DNA from: a bacterium
Lineage (GTDB): Bacteria > Cyanobacteriota > Vampirovibrionia > Gastranaerophilales > Gastranaerophilaceae
Direction of reading: 5' to 3'
Assembly: GCA_017409065.1 (NCBI GenBank)
Contig: JAFQTK010000116.1
Span: forward strand, 1-45,249
DNA: 45,249 bases
Below are positions 28,514 to 36,193 of the stretch, piece by piece. The notes below the pieces were generated by a model, which saw nothing but the letters and a program-made list of their open reading frames with translations, did no database searches and was not told where the DNA came from. A program made the position numbers and the translations under genes. Numbering within the stretch: position 1 is the stretch's first letter; every line of letters begins with the position of its first letter.

Positions 28514-29092
28514 TTACAATTTTACTTTTAATTTTTGATGTATTACCTTCTTGTGGTAATCCATACCAGTTTTTGAGTAGTTACGCTCTTGGCAAATCTC
28601 AAACCAACGATAATTGTGTATGACTTTTAACACAAGAGTGTCAACTACTTGCTCGCCTAATCCATTGCTTTTAGCGAAATTTCTCAATTCTTCTTCCGAA
28701 AGGCTATAAATGTATTCTTTTGTATCTAGTTCGGCGAGTCCTTTATCAATTAGCCATTGCACCTTATATAGAATATAGGTCATAACCAACGAAATGACTA
28801 CACTAGAAACAATACTTACACCCAGCGGTAAAGACAAAGTGTCGCAAAGTACAAAAATCATTATGGAGTATGCAAAACATTGTAGCGTTGTTTTTGCGTG
28901 CCAAGTAGTAGGATAGCACCAACGCAAAGCCGTGTAGCAACCCAAAACTATCACACTTTGTACGACTCTATCTATTAGCCAAGCATAGAACATTGTAATG
29001 CCTAAAAACGCAAGATAGAAAGCAATTCTGCAAGCCCAAAGAGTGAGTTGAATCTTTAGTTTTGCCTTACTTATCTTGTTTTTTGATTTCAT
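28514..29092 (-). CDS. Polytopic membrane protein with C-terminal helical domain, 192 aa
   Basis: Four hydrophobic segments at about residues 16-40, 44-58, 73-92 and 94-113, with LRWCYPTTWHAKTTLQC between the second and third. After residue 120 a soluble domain (LSEEELRNFAKSNGLGEQVVDTLVLKVIHNYRWFEIC) looks like a small HTH. The membrane part recalls AgrB-like proteins of gut phages, but the AgrB catalytic His-Cys pair is not certain. May act in lysis or signalling. Starts inside the upstream gene. Confidence 0.6.
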   Translation of the reverse strand: MKSKNKISKAKLKIQLTLWACRIAFYLAFLGITMFYAWLIDRVVQSVIVLGCYTALRWCYPTTWHAKTTLQCFAYSIMIFVLCDTLSLPLGVSIVSSVVISLVMTYILYKVQWLIDKGLAELDTKEYIYSLSEEELRNFAKSNGLGEQVVDTLVLKVIHNYRWFEICQERNYSKTGMDYHKKVIHQKLKVKL

Positions 29093-29837
29093 CGTCTATC
29101 GCCTTAACCTCTTCTTCCAAAGTCTTGATTTTGTTAAGTCGTGTTTGTTTCATCTTCTCTAGTTGAGGTTTAGATTTTCCAAACAACCAGTCCATAAACC
29201 AACCCATTCTTCTATCTCCTTTATTATTGATTGAATATAAATAGTATATCGCTAGCATCATATACATATCTATCGAGTAAATGATAGCAACTAAAAAATT
29301 GTCTGTTAGTGGTTTAATCGCAAGGTTTCTTACCAGCAGTGAAATGAACTGGAACATAAAGTTTGCGATATTGCCGTAAATGTATGTCGGCACAAACCAT
29401 CTTAAGCAAGCAACTTTTCTTCCCCTTGTAAAAACAAAAGGCACAATAAAGAATTGAATACAATTAATTATTGTAGATGCTATAAGTATTCCGTTACTTG
29501 TTGCCCATATTCTCAACAACACAAACATCGGTGTTACAATTAACAGGAACAAGAACTCCCACTTCTCAAACCATTTCTTGCGTAGTATTGCCAAGTAGAA
29601 GAGTGCGTATGTTACAATGCTCGACACACTTCCTATTATGAACTGCATCAACACACTGCCATCAACGAACTCGCAAAACTTGGAAAAATTCTCGCTTTCG
29701 CAAATAATATTAAAAAAGTCGCCACCGAAGATTTTAACCGCAAAGCATACGAAAAGCAACACCCAACATATAACAATCGCTCTTTTCAATACAACTTGTG
29801 CATAGTTTTCTTCATTTGTAGCAACTTTGATTTTCAT
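29067..29837 (-). CDS. Multi-pass membrane protein with C-terminal coiled coil, 256 aa
   Basis: About six hydrophobic helices between residues 18 and 205 (for example VICWVLLFVCFAVKIF, FLFLLIVTPMFVLL, IINCIQFFIVPFVF), then a basic charged helix (KSKPQLEKMKQTRLNKIKTLEEEVKAIDDEIKKQ). No family recognised. It lies between two other membrane proteins downstream of the tail genes, where lysis genes usually lie. Ribosome site AAAGGGGG. Confidence 0.65.
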   Translation of the reverse strand: MKIKVATNEENYAQVVLKRAIVICWVLLFVCFAVKIFGGDFFNIICESENFSKFCEFVDGSVLMQFIIGSVSSIVTYALFYLAILRKKWFEKWEFLFLLIVTPMFVLLRIWATSNGILIASTIINCIQFFIVPFVFTRGRKVACLRWFVPTYIYGNIANFMFQFISLLVRNLAIKPLTDNFLVAIIYSIDMYMMLAIYYLYSINNKGDRRMGWFMDWLFGKSKPQLEKMKQTRLNKIKTLEEEVKAIDDEIKKQDK

Positions 29838-29866
29838 AAGTCCCCCTTTTTATTTGACTTACTAAT

Positions 29867-30619
29867 TTATTTAGATGCTTCTGTTAAGGTCTTCTTAACC
29901 GCATCAACTTTGGCACGATATTCTTTTTCGGCTTTTTCTTTTTCAGCCTTAGCCTCAGCAAGAGCAATCTCTTTTGCCTTAGCCTTTTCCTGTTGTGCCT
30001 GTGTTTGGTTAGCCAACTTGCTTTCGTTAGCCAACTCTTTTTTTGCAACCTTTACAATATTTGCCTCCTCTTTCTCTGCCTTGCAAGCATCAATTCGAGC
30101 CTTAAATTTAGCATAAGACTCTGGGAAGAACGAAGCCCATATTGCCAAGCCACCAAGTATTACATAGTAAAGTATCGGTGTTAAATTAACAGAACCAACA
30201 ACTAGTGCTGGCAGACAATTAACATCAATGACTCCCATTCCAGATAAGGCAATTAGAATGCCATCGCCAATACCCAAAAGTGTAAACTTGTTAGCAGTAA
30301 GCCAGTTGCCAAACTTTTTAAGTTTTTCCATTTTGTCATTTCCCTCCTTATAAGTTAGTCTTTTAACGAGTGGGAATATAAGTTTTTTTGTTAAAAATTT
30401 AATTCCTTGAGTTGTTGCAATAACACCCCAAGCAGAAAGTGCTGTCATAAATGCAAGTGCTGTCGCACCACTTATGCAATATGCAATACCATCTTCCAAC
30501 ACTTCTTCAAAAATCTCCCAAGCATAGCCTAAAAGAAAAGAACTTAGAACCATTGTAATAGTGCCAATTTTACTTTTTAACCAACTAAGGAAATTCCCCT
30601 CTTTTTCAGTGCGAGTCAT
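29867..30619 (-). CDS. Membrane protein with Ala/Lys/Glu coiled coil, holin candidate, 250 aa
   Basis: Two N-terminal hydrophobic segments (about 20-35 and 48-70), a second pair (about 111-131 and 147-166) and a long charged coiled coil (175-250) rich in Ala, Lys and Glu. An internal ATG at 30331 (residue 97) is preceded by AAGGAGGG about ten bases upstream, so a second product with only the second membrane pair and coiled coil may be made. Dual starts are known in holin/antiholin genes; that reading is inference. First of three consecutive membrane genes. Confidence 0.6.
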   Translation of the reverse strand: MTRTEKEGNFLSWLKSKIGTITMVLSSFLLGYAWEIFEEVLEDGIAYCISGATALAFMTALSAWGVIATTQGIKFLTKKLIFPLVKRLTYKEGNDKMEKLKKFGNWLTANKFTLLGIGDGILIALSGMGVIDVNCLPALVVGSVNLTPILYYVILGGLAIWASFFPESYAKFKARIDACKAEKEEANIVKVAKKELANESKLANQTQAQQEKAKAKEIALAEAKAEKEKAEKEYRAKVDAVKKTLTEASK

Positions 30620-30621
30620 TT

Positions 30622-30852
30622 CTACTCCACCGTTTCTGTGTTTTCTTCGGTTACTTCGCCGTCTTCGTCTGGATATTCAACTTCAACCGATTCTGAAGTA
30701 AGTGCGATTAGTTGGTCTAGTTTTTCAGTTCTTTCTTTAAGCACTCTTTCGAACTCTTCTCTAACTTCAGATTCCACAACGGCTTTGCGTGCAGTATAAC
30801 GAACATAATCGTCTTCAAAACCTGCAAGTGGTCTAACTTCAACCTTAATCAT
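30622..30852 (-). CDS. Hypothetical acidic protein, 76 aa
   Basis: Begins MIKVEVRPLAGFEDDYVRYTARK, followed by a helix (VVESEVREEFERVLKERTEKLDQL) and an acidic tail (EYPDEDGEVTEENTE). ATG at 30852 is chosen because AAAGGAGG lies eight bases upstream; an upstream GTG in frame would fall within that site. Function unknown. Confidence 0.65.
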   Translation of the reverse strand: MIKVEVRPLAGFEDDYVRYTARKAVVESEVREEFERVLKERTEKLDQLIALTSESVEVEYPDEDGEVTEENTETVE

Positions 30853-30921
30853 TCCACACACCTCCTTTCAAAATTCCCCCTTTCGCCTTAGGGGTAAGCA
30901 TTCGCCCGTTTCACAACGGTC

Positions 30922-31530
30922 TTATTGTCTTGTTAAGAGAACAAGTAGCACTACAATCGCAGTTGTTATCAATGCCCATTTAAGGATATTGAAAATAGCC
31001 TTTCCCAGTTTGAAGTCTTTTTCGTTCTCTGTAAACTTCTTGTTTAGTTCAACATACCTATCGGCACAATCAAACACCATTGTTATAAACCCTTTGATAA
31101 CAAAGGTTACAAACTCTATCATCCACCCAAGGGTTAGCAAATACACCAAAAAGAATGGATAGCCAACAATAAGAGCGGTTACTCTAAATGCTGGTGGCAG
31201 TTTTTCTGTAAGTCCTTGTGCCTTTAATATGGTTCTAGACCTTTCAGTCTTTTCTTCGTCAACTTCGGTGTTAGCCCTAGTTACATCCTTTTCGGTTTGG
31301 GCTTTTAACACCGCCTTTCTGCCTTCTATTTGCTTTTCCTTAACATCTATCTCGGCATCAACCAATTTCTCGGTAAGCCCTTGAATTTTGCCAGTTCTTT
31401 CAGCAAGAGAATTATCATAGTATTCGGCAATAGAGTCGTTGATTTTGCTGGAAAGCACCATCTCGTTTTTTTGCTCTTCCCTTTTACGCTTTATGCGTTC
31501 AAATTCTTCTTCTTCGTTGAAGTCCCCCAT
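30922..31530 (-). CDS. Coiled-coil protein with membrane segments, 202 aa
   Basis: The N-terminal 110 residues are charged helix (EEEEFERIKRKREEQKNEM ... VLKAQTEKDVTRANTEVDEEKTERSR). Hydrophobic segments follow at about 117-148 (ALIVGYPFFLVYLLTLGWMIEFVTFVI) and at the C-terminus (182-200, ALITTAIVVLLVLL). It may anchor a complex to the inner membrane. Ribosome site AGGAGAT. No family recognised. Confidence 0.6.
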   Translation of the reverse strand: MGDFNEEEEFERIKRKREEQKNEMVLSSKINDSIAEYYDNSLAERTGKIQGLTEKLVDAEIDVKEKQIEGRKAVLKAQTEKDVTRANTEVDEEKTERSRTILKAQGLTEKLPPAFRVTALIVGYPFFLVYLLTLGWMIEFVTFVIKGFITMVFDCADRYVELNKKFTENEKDFKLGKAIFNILKWALITTAIVVLLVLLTRQ

Positions 31531-31540
31531 ATTTTATCTC

Positions 31541-31903
31541 CTATAACCCTAATTCACTTTTTGCTTGAGCCTTACAAGACTCTACATAATCGTAATACTC
31601 TTGGTACTCGAGCGGTTTCACATCTCTTTGTCGAAGCAATGCAAATTCTTGATTTATGGAGTATTTTTGCCGTATCTTATACATTACTTCGTTCTCATAT
31701 CTTATCGCACGTTCTTTTTCTTTTCGTGTTTCGTACTTGCTTTTATTAAACTTAATGCCATCAAAATCGTCTGGCATAACATCGTCAAAAGGAACATAGG
31801 CTTTAGAATATCCATACAAGTCCAGTTTTTGTTCGCCAAACACCGAAAGAAAGGTTGTATCTATGATTGTTTCGCCATTAACTACCTTAATTGCTATTTC
31901 CAT
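31541..31903 (-). CDS. Putative tail fibre-associated protein, 120 aa
   Basis: A strand-rich N-terminus (IAIKVVNGETIIDTTFLSVFGEQ) is followed by a helical C-terminus (ENEVMYKIRQKYSINQEFALLRQRD ... EYQEYYDYVESCKAQAKSEL). The latter resembles short proteins after tail fibre genes in Firmicutes phages (ending xxYDxYVExCKxxAK), often called XkdX-like or fibre chaperones. Its start overlaps the end of the upstream fibre gene. Confidence 0.55.
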   Translation of the reverse strand: MEIAIKVVNGETIIDTTFLSVFGEQKLDLYGYSKAYVPFDDVMPDDFDGIKFNKSKYETRKEKERAIRYENEVMYKIRQKYSINQEFALLRQRDVKPLEYQEYYDYVESCKAQAKSELGL

Positions 31904-32564
31904 ACCTTACCCCCAAAATTCTATAAATTCTAGCACGCCCATAATCAATTGTTGTTTGAGTAGACCAGTTAAATGCAGAAGAAGCAAAATTTATAACATT
32001 TTTTTCTAAATTAACTCTAACTGTTATCTTTTGGTACGCTTCTTCTGAACCACCAACGCCAACAAATCCGTGATAATTGTTTGAAACGGTTGTTGTTCCA
32101 ACAAATGGATACGTTCCGTTGCTTGATTGGGTTCTTAAGTCTGTAGTTACTTTAGACATTACAGATGTAGATGTCATTGCATCTCCAGAAGTAATAAAGT
32201 AAGTTATTATTTCGTCATACTCCGAAACATCAAAACTTTTGATTACTCCACCTTGCGAATCTGTTTTAAATCCATCAGGTACATCGACATCATAAATTGC
32301 CGTATAGTACATAAGTGAGGTATTCGGGTCTTGCTTAAAGTCCAAAAATGGTTGTGCTACACCATTGACACGTGCAATAGTACCATTGCCAGTAAACGCC
32401 GAATTTGCCTTTTCAAGAGCCTCTTCGCTCTTTTTTACTGCATAAAAACCATTCTCCGTAATAGCGTTTAACTGCTCACGGCTTAACCTATCTTTTTTCT
32501 CGTATCGGTTTCCAGCATTTATTTCCGATGGTTCGTGCTTAACGCTTGAATCCCATTTAGCCAT
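31887..32564 (-). CDS. Tail fibre / baseplate protein, 225 aa
   Basis: The N-terminus (AKWDSSVKHEPSEINAGNRYEKKDRLSREQLNAITENGFYAV) has the short leader seen at the start of tail-tip fibres, with the pattern I-x-x-G-x-x-Y then LNxIxEN. A coiled segment (SEEALEKANSAF) follows, then an all-strand domain. Probably an attachment or side fibre. Placed directly after the tail hub gene. Ribosome site GGAGAGG. Confidence 0.65.
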   Translation of the reverse strand: MAKWDSSVKHEPSEINAGNRYEKKDRLSREQLNAITENGFYAVKKSEEALEKANSAFTGNGTIARVNGVAQPFLDFKQDPNTSLMYYTAIYDVDVPDGFKTDSQGGVIKSFDVSEYDEIITYFITSGDAMTSTSVMSKVTTDLRTQSSNGTYPFVGTTTVSNNYHGFVGVGGSEEAYQKITVRVNLEKNVINFASSAFNWSTQTTIDYGRARIYRILGVRYGNSN

Positions 32565-32625
32565 CTCGTCACCTCTCCCCTATATTGTTTCATAATTTTT
32601 TATAAATGTCAAATGTTTTTGCCCA

Positions 32626-35016
32626 CTATTTTAGTTTTACTTCTTGAAGTTCAAGATTAATAAGTGGTACTCCAGTCTTAAGAAAGTTTCTTCCTGTTAC
32701 TCTCCAATATCTAGGCGAGCCGTCTTTATACTCGCTTTGCGAATCTCCATTGTTGTTTTTGTCTATTCTAACAATTTCGTAAGGTTTGATAACTTCTCCG
32801 ACACCCCAGTTTTTAACAAGGTTGCCATCTTCGTCATAATATGTGTCGCAAATAATGTTAATACTTCCGTTAGATATCCCAGTTGAATAATCTTGCTTTA
32901 TATTGTTTTTTATAATCGTAGACATTTTTGTGCCTTTGTACTTTGTTCCAGTTTGCAACAATTCACTTGAACCCACTTGTGCTATTGATTTTGCGGTTGC
33001 AATATTTGAGTCGCTTGCAGAAATGTTTACTGAAGATATTTTTCTTTTGTCCCCATAAACAGCTATTGATGTGCTTTGTGCTGTATATTTTTTAAGTGAA
33101 ACATTATGCCAAACAACCGTACTAGCCGAGTCTGGCACTATCCTTTCTTGAAATGACAACTTCAACACACCAGTTAGTACTTTATAGTCGCACCTATATT
33201 CTTCACCGTCATCAAATATATTAAAATACGACGTATCTTTTAGTGAAACACTTGCATTATTAAGGGATAAACTTAAATCTTTTAACGTAATCTCTTCATA
33301 ATATATCTCTGGAGTTTCGCCAAATAAACCAACATCAAAAGAAGTATATTCTCCACTAGTTGCCCTTTGGTAGGCTTTCGAGTGGCTACCCCCAAGACCC
33401 CCAAGAGATTTTTCGTCTATATTAAGTGAATATACTATGCAGTTGTCTGAATGCTTCGTGTACGTTTCTTCATTTGCGTCCTTTCCCTCATATACTAAAA
33501 CAACAGAAGATAGGTTTAGATTTTCTTTTTTAGGGAAAGTGAACGAACCTGTTACGTAGTAAGACTCTACCCTTACTACGTTTTCACCATAATCAACAAC
33601 AATATTGTTATCATCTTTTACATCCCATCCCACATTGTATAAAAGCGGGTTTGTTGTCGTTGTGTAAGTATGCAGTGCTTCATTGAATAACACTTCGTCC
33701 GTTATTTTAGTTTCTTCTATTTCCACCGCATCAAACTTGTTTTTTAGTATTATGGTTTCTGAAAGTTGACTAGACTGCCTATTTGATGGAACGACAATAA
33801 TGTTTTTGTTTTCTTCCGAAGTCATTACTGGTCGTGCAGATACAAATTTTATTTCATTGTTTTCATTTATATATACTTGCAGTTGTGCTAGCCTACATAT
33901 TTTCTCTACGGAATCTTTTAGTGTTCCCGCTTCCATATATCCATAAGGTATTGTTATGTTTTTCAAATAATCTGACACAGTGCCTTCAACATTGTCGTTT
34001 CCAAACACTATTTTTGTGTCTAAAAGTTTGTCAAATTGCTTTTGTTCTGTAAACCCATCAAGAGAAGACTTGAAAATATCCCATAATATTTGATATGCTG
34101 TTTTACTGGAGTTTCCGCCTTCGATTTCTAAAGGAAAACCCGAGTATTTAATACCGTCCCAACTTTGCAACAAATTAGTAAGGTCAACCGAAAAGGTTTT
34201 GCTTTGCGTGTCATAATCACTATCGTTAGCAATATGATGTTGAACCACATTGCCATTAGCAATTATTTCGCACGGAGTATTTGAGTTGAAAGAACCATTG
34301 TCTTTGATATAATCCCTAACTTCGCCTTTTACATCTACTATGCTCGCAGAACCACTGTTTGCTATAACTCCATAAAAAATGTCGTTTGGCGATGCAGTAG
34401 TTTGAGAAAGGCTCTCAATGTTTTTCATAGACAACTTATCAAATTCTATATATTGAGGAACAACACTTATCTTTGTTAAAGTAGCATTATAATTCCCACG
34501 ATTCCAGTCGGTGAACTCAATAGTATGAGTATCACTCTCAGTTTCAAAATTGACCGACCATTCTGGGTCGTCGCTAAACAACTCTTTCGTGCCGTCAATA
34601 ATAGCACGAGTTGGGAATTGACCGCTTATTGCATCGCCATAAAACTGAACATCTTTTAAGTTCGTAGCATTTGTAAATGTCAACTTTACATAATACTCCC
34701 CGTTCTCTGGCACAACACCCCAAATCATTGCACTCGGATTGGTTTCGCTTTCTAAATAAGCATTTGAGTTTTCAAAATTATCCAAGTAGTCGTATTCATT
34801 AAAAACCAAGTAATCGTCTTCACCCCAAGTAAATCCGTTTGAGCCTTCCCCAGACATAGCATTTGCGTCTATAAACAATCCACTTTCTTGAGCCTTAATT
34901 GAAGTATTAGCCAAGTTGCTGTTAGTTGCACCGCTTTCGCCGTAATTGGTAATGTTACCAAGAGTTTCTTCGCTTGCATTTGGGTTCAATTCCATTCTCA
35001 ATTTTACATCTGCCAT
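32626..35016 (-). CDS. Large tail tip / hub protein, 796 aa
   Basis: Position after the distal tail gene and size suggest the tail-tip hub (Tal/gp27-like). The N-terminal 190 residues include beta sandwich-type sequence (EYYVKLTFTNATNLKDVQFYG, PEWSVNFETESDTHTIEF). Residues about 290-430 (AYQILWDIFKSSLDG, KNITIPYGYMEAGTLKDSVEKICRLAQLQVYINENNEIKFV) are a hub signature: helix plus strand pattern as in baseplate hubs. A C-terminal strand region closes the protein. No peptidase motif seen. Start ATG shares a base with the distal tail stop. Confidence 0.65.
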   Translation of the reverse strand: MADVKLRMELNPNASEETLGNITNYGESGATNSNLANTSIKAQESGLFIDANAMSGEGSNGFTWGEDDYLVFNEYDYLDNFENSNAYLESETNPSAMIWGVVPENGEYYVKLTFTNATNLKDVQFYGDAISGQFPTRAIIDGTKELFSDDPEWSVNFETESDTHTIEFTDWNRGNYNATLTKISVVPQYIEFDKLSMKNIESLSQTTASPNDIFYGVIANSGSASIVDVKGEVRDYIKDNGSFNSNTPCEIIANGNVVQHHIANDSDYDTQSKTFSVDLTNLLQSWDGIKYSGFPLEIEGGNSSKTAYQILWDIFKSSLDGFTEQKQFDKLLDTKIVFGNDNVEGTVSDYLKNITIPYGYMEAGTLKDSVEKICRLAQLQVYINENNEIKFVSARPVMTSEENKNIIVVPSNRQSSQLSETIILKNKFDAVEIEETKITDEVLFNEALHTYTTTTNPLLYNVGWDVKDDNNIVVDYGENVVRVESYYVTGSFTFPKKENLNLSSVVLVYEGKDANEETYTKHSDNCIVYSLNIDEKSLGGLGGSHSKAYQRATSGEYTSFDVGLFGETPEIYYEEITLKDLSLSLNNASVSLKDTSYFNIFDDGEEYRCDYKVLTGVLKLSFQERIVPDSASTVVWHNVSLKKYTAQSTSIAVYGDKRKISSVNISASDSNIATAKSIAQVGSSELLQTGTKYKGTKMSTIIKNNIKQDYSTGISNGSINIICDTYYDEDGNLVKNWGVGEVIKPYEIVRIDKNNNGDSQSEYKDGSPRYWRVTGRNFLKTGVPLINLELQEVKLK

Positions 35017-36179
35017 TATTCAACATCTCCTAAAATTGGATAAATTGTTGTGTTTTCAAACACAGACCAGTTGGAGTTTGGTAAAATGTTCAAGCCAGTG
35101 CCATCAGCACGAGTGTTCCAGCCATTTAGAGTTTTTCCTTCAGGAATTTGGTAAAAATCAGCCAGTTCAGTTCTTGTCAAAATGTGAATTGACTTTCCCC
35201 AATCAACTTCTCTTTCCACGTTAATTTGTGGAGTAATTTTTGCCCAGTATTTTGTATCGTCAGGACTTTGCCCACTGAATGTTTCTTTGTAATATATCGC
35301 TTGATAAAAAGTCTTTGTTTCACCGCTTAAAACATACGCATATTGACCTTTTGAGTATGTCTTTGTGTCAGAATATTCGGAAACAGAAATCTCTCTCCAA
35401 TACTCTCTATTTGTTGTCAAATAACCGTAAAAGTTTTCTTTCTTGGCTTCGTAATATTTTCGTGTTGTATTACCACCACTTGTCGTATCTTTGTAAACAA
35501 AATCGCCAGTTGTATAAGTTGTAACATCATTCCACAACGTTGGAGTTTTCTTCTGCCAGTATTGTGTGTTTGTTGGCGGTATTTCCTTAAATGAGTTTTC
35601 GTAATATATTGCTTCGTAATAACTGCTATTCCAGTATACCTTTTGCCCCTTTGTGTAGGTTGCACTTGAAGAGTATTCAATACTCGTTGGGGTTAAGTCC
35701 ACCAGAGCATTTCCGTTCCAATATTTTGGCAAATACAAAACCTTAAATGTTTCTAGGTTGTTAAGTGTGCCAATAAAAGAAACTTCATAGTCAAGCACCC
35801 CAATAACAGAAGTGCCAACATTATATATCTTCGCCATCTCTTCTGGCTCTACATACATCATATATGTCCTAAATTCTCCAAATTGCTTGTCGAAGTAAGA
35901 CACTGGGAACTCGTTGGCAGAGTTTATCACCCTGCACAACCTTTGGTAATCCCTTATGTTAAAGAACTTGAAGTTGACTTTGCATCGTGGCACAATAAAT
36001 GTGTCGTGGTCGTTTATGTTCGCAATAGAACCATCATTTTGTCTTACTGGCTCTTCCACATAAGTCTTTGTGTTCACAGTCATTAACCCTTGATAGCCAA
36101 TGCCAGTAAATTCTTCACCACCAATGAAAATCTTTCCTAAGTTCTCGTTCTCTATCGCACCCGCCCAGTCAACTCTCAT
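35016..36179 (-). CDS. Distal tail protein with carbohydrate-binding repeats, 387 aa
   Basis: Residues 1-150 form a distal-tail-like domain (GGEEFTGIGYQGLMTVNTKTYVEEPV, VNFKFFNIRDYQRLCRVINS). Three CBM5/12-like repeats follow at about 166-211, 214-264 and 267-315, each with xxTYxxGxxVYxxxxxYYEA ... PPxxxxYW. The end (345-383) matches an InlB / Listeria-Bacteroides repeat (TLNGWNTRADGTG ... TTIYPIL). This is an evolved Dit whose added domains probably bind cell-surface glycans. Ribosome site AAAAGGAG before ATG at 36179. Confidence 0.75.
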   Translation of the reverse strand: MRVDWAGAIENENLGKIFIGGEEFTGIGYQGLMTVNTKTYVEEPVRQNDGSIANINDHDTFIVPRCKVNFKFFNIRDYQRLCRVINSANEFPVSYFDKQFGEFRTYMMYVEPEEMAKIYNVGTSVIGVLDYEVSFIGTLNNLETFKVLYLPKYWNGNALVDLTPTSIEYSSSATYTKGQKVYWNSSYYEAIYYENSFKEIPPTNTQYWQKKTPTLWNDVTTYTTGDFVYKDTTSGGNTTRKYYEAKKENFYGYLTTNREYWREISVSEYSDTKTYSKGQYAYVLSGETKTFYQAIYYKETFSGQSPDDTKYWAKITPQINVEREVDWGKSIHILTRTELADFYQIPEGKTLNGWNTRADGTGLNILPNSNWSVFENTTIYPILGDVE

Positions 36180-36193
36180 TCTCTTTTCTCCTT

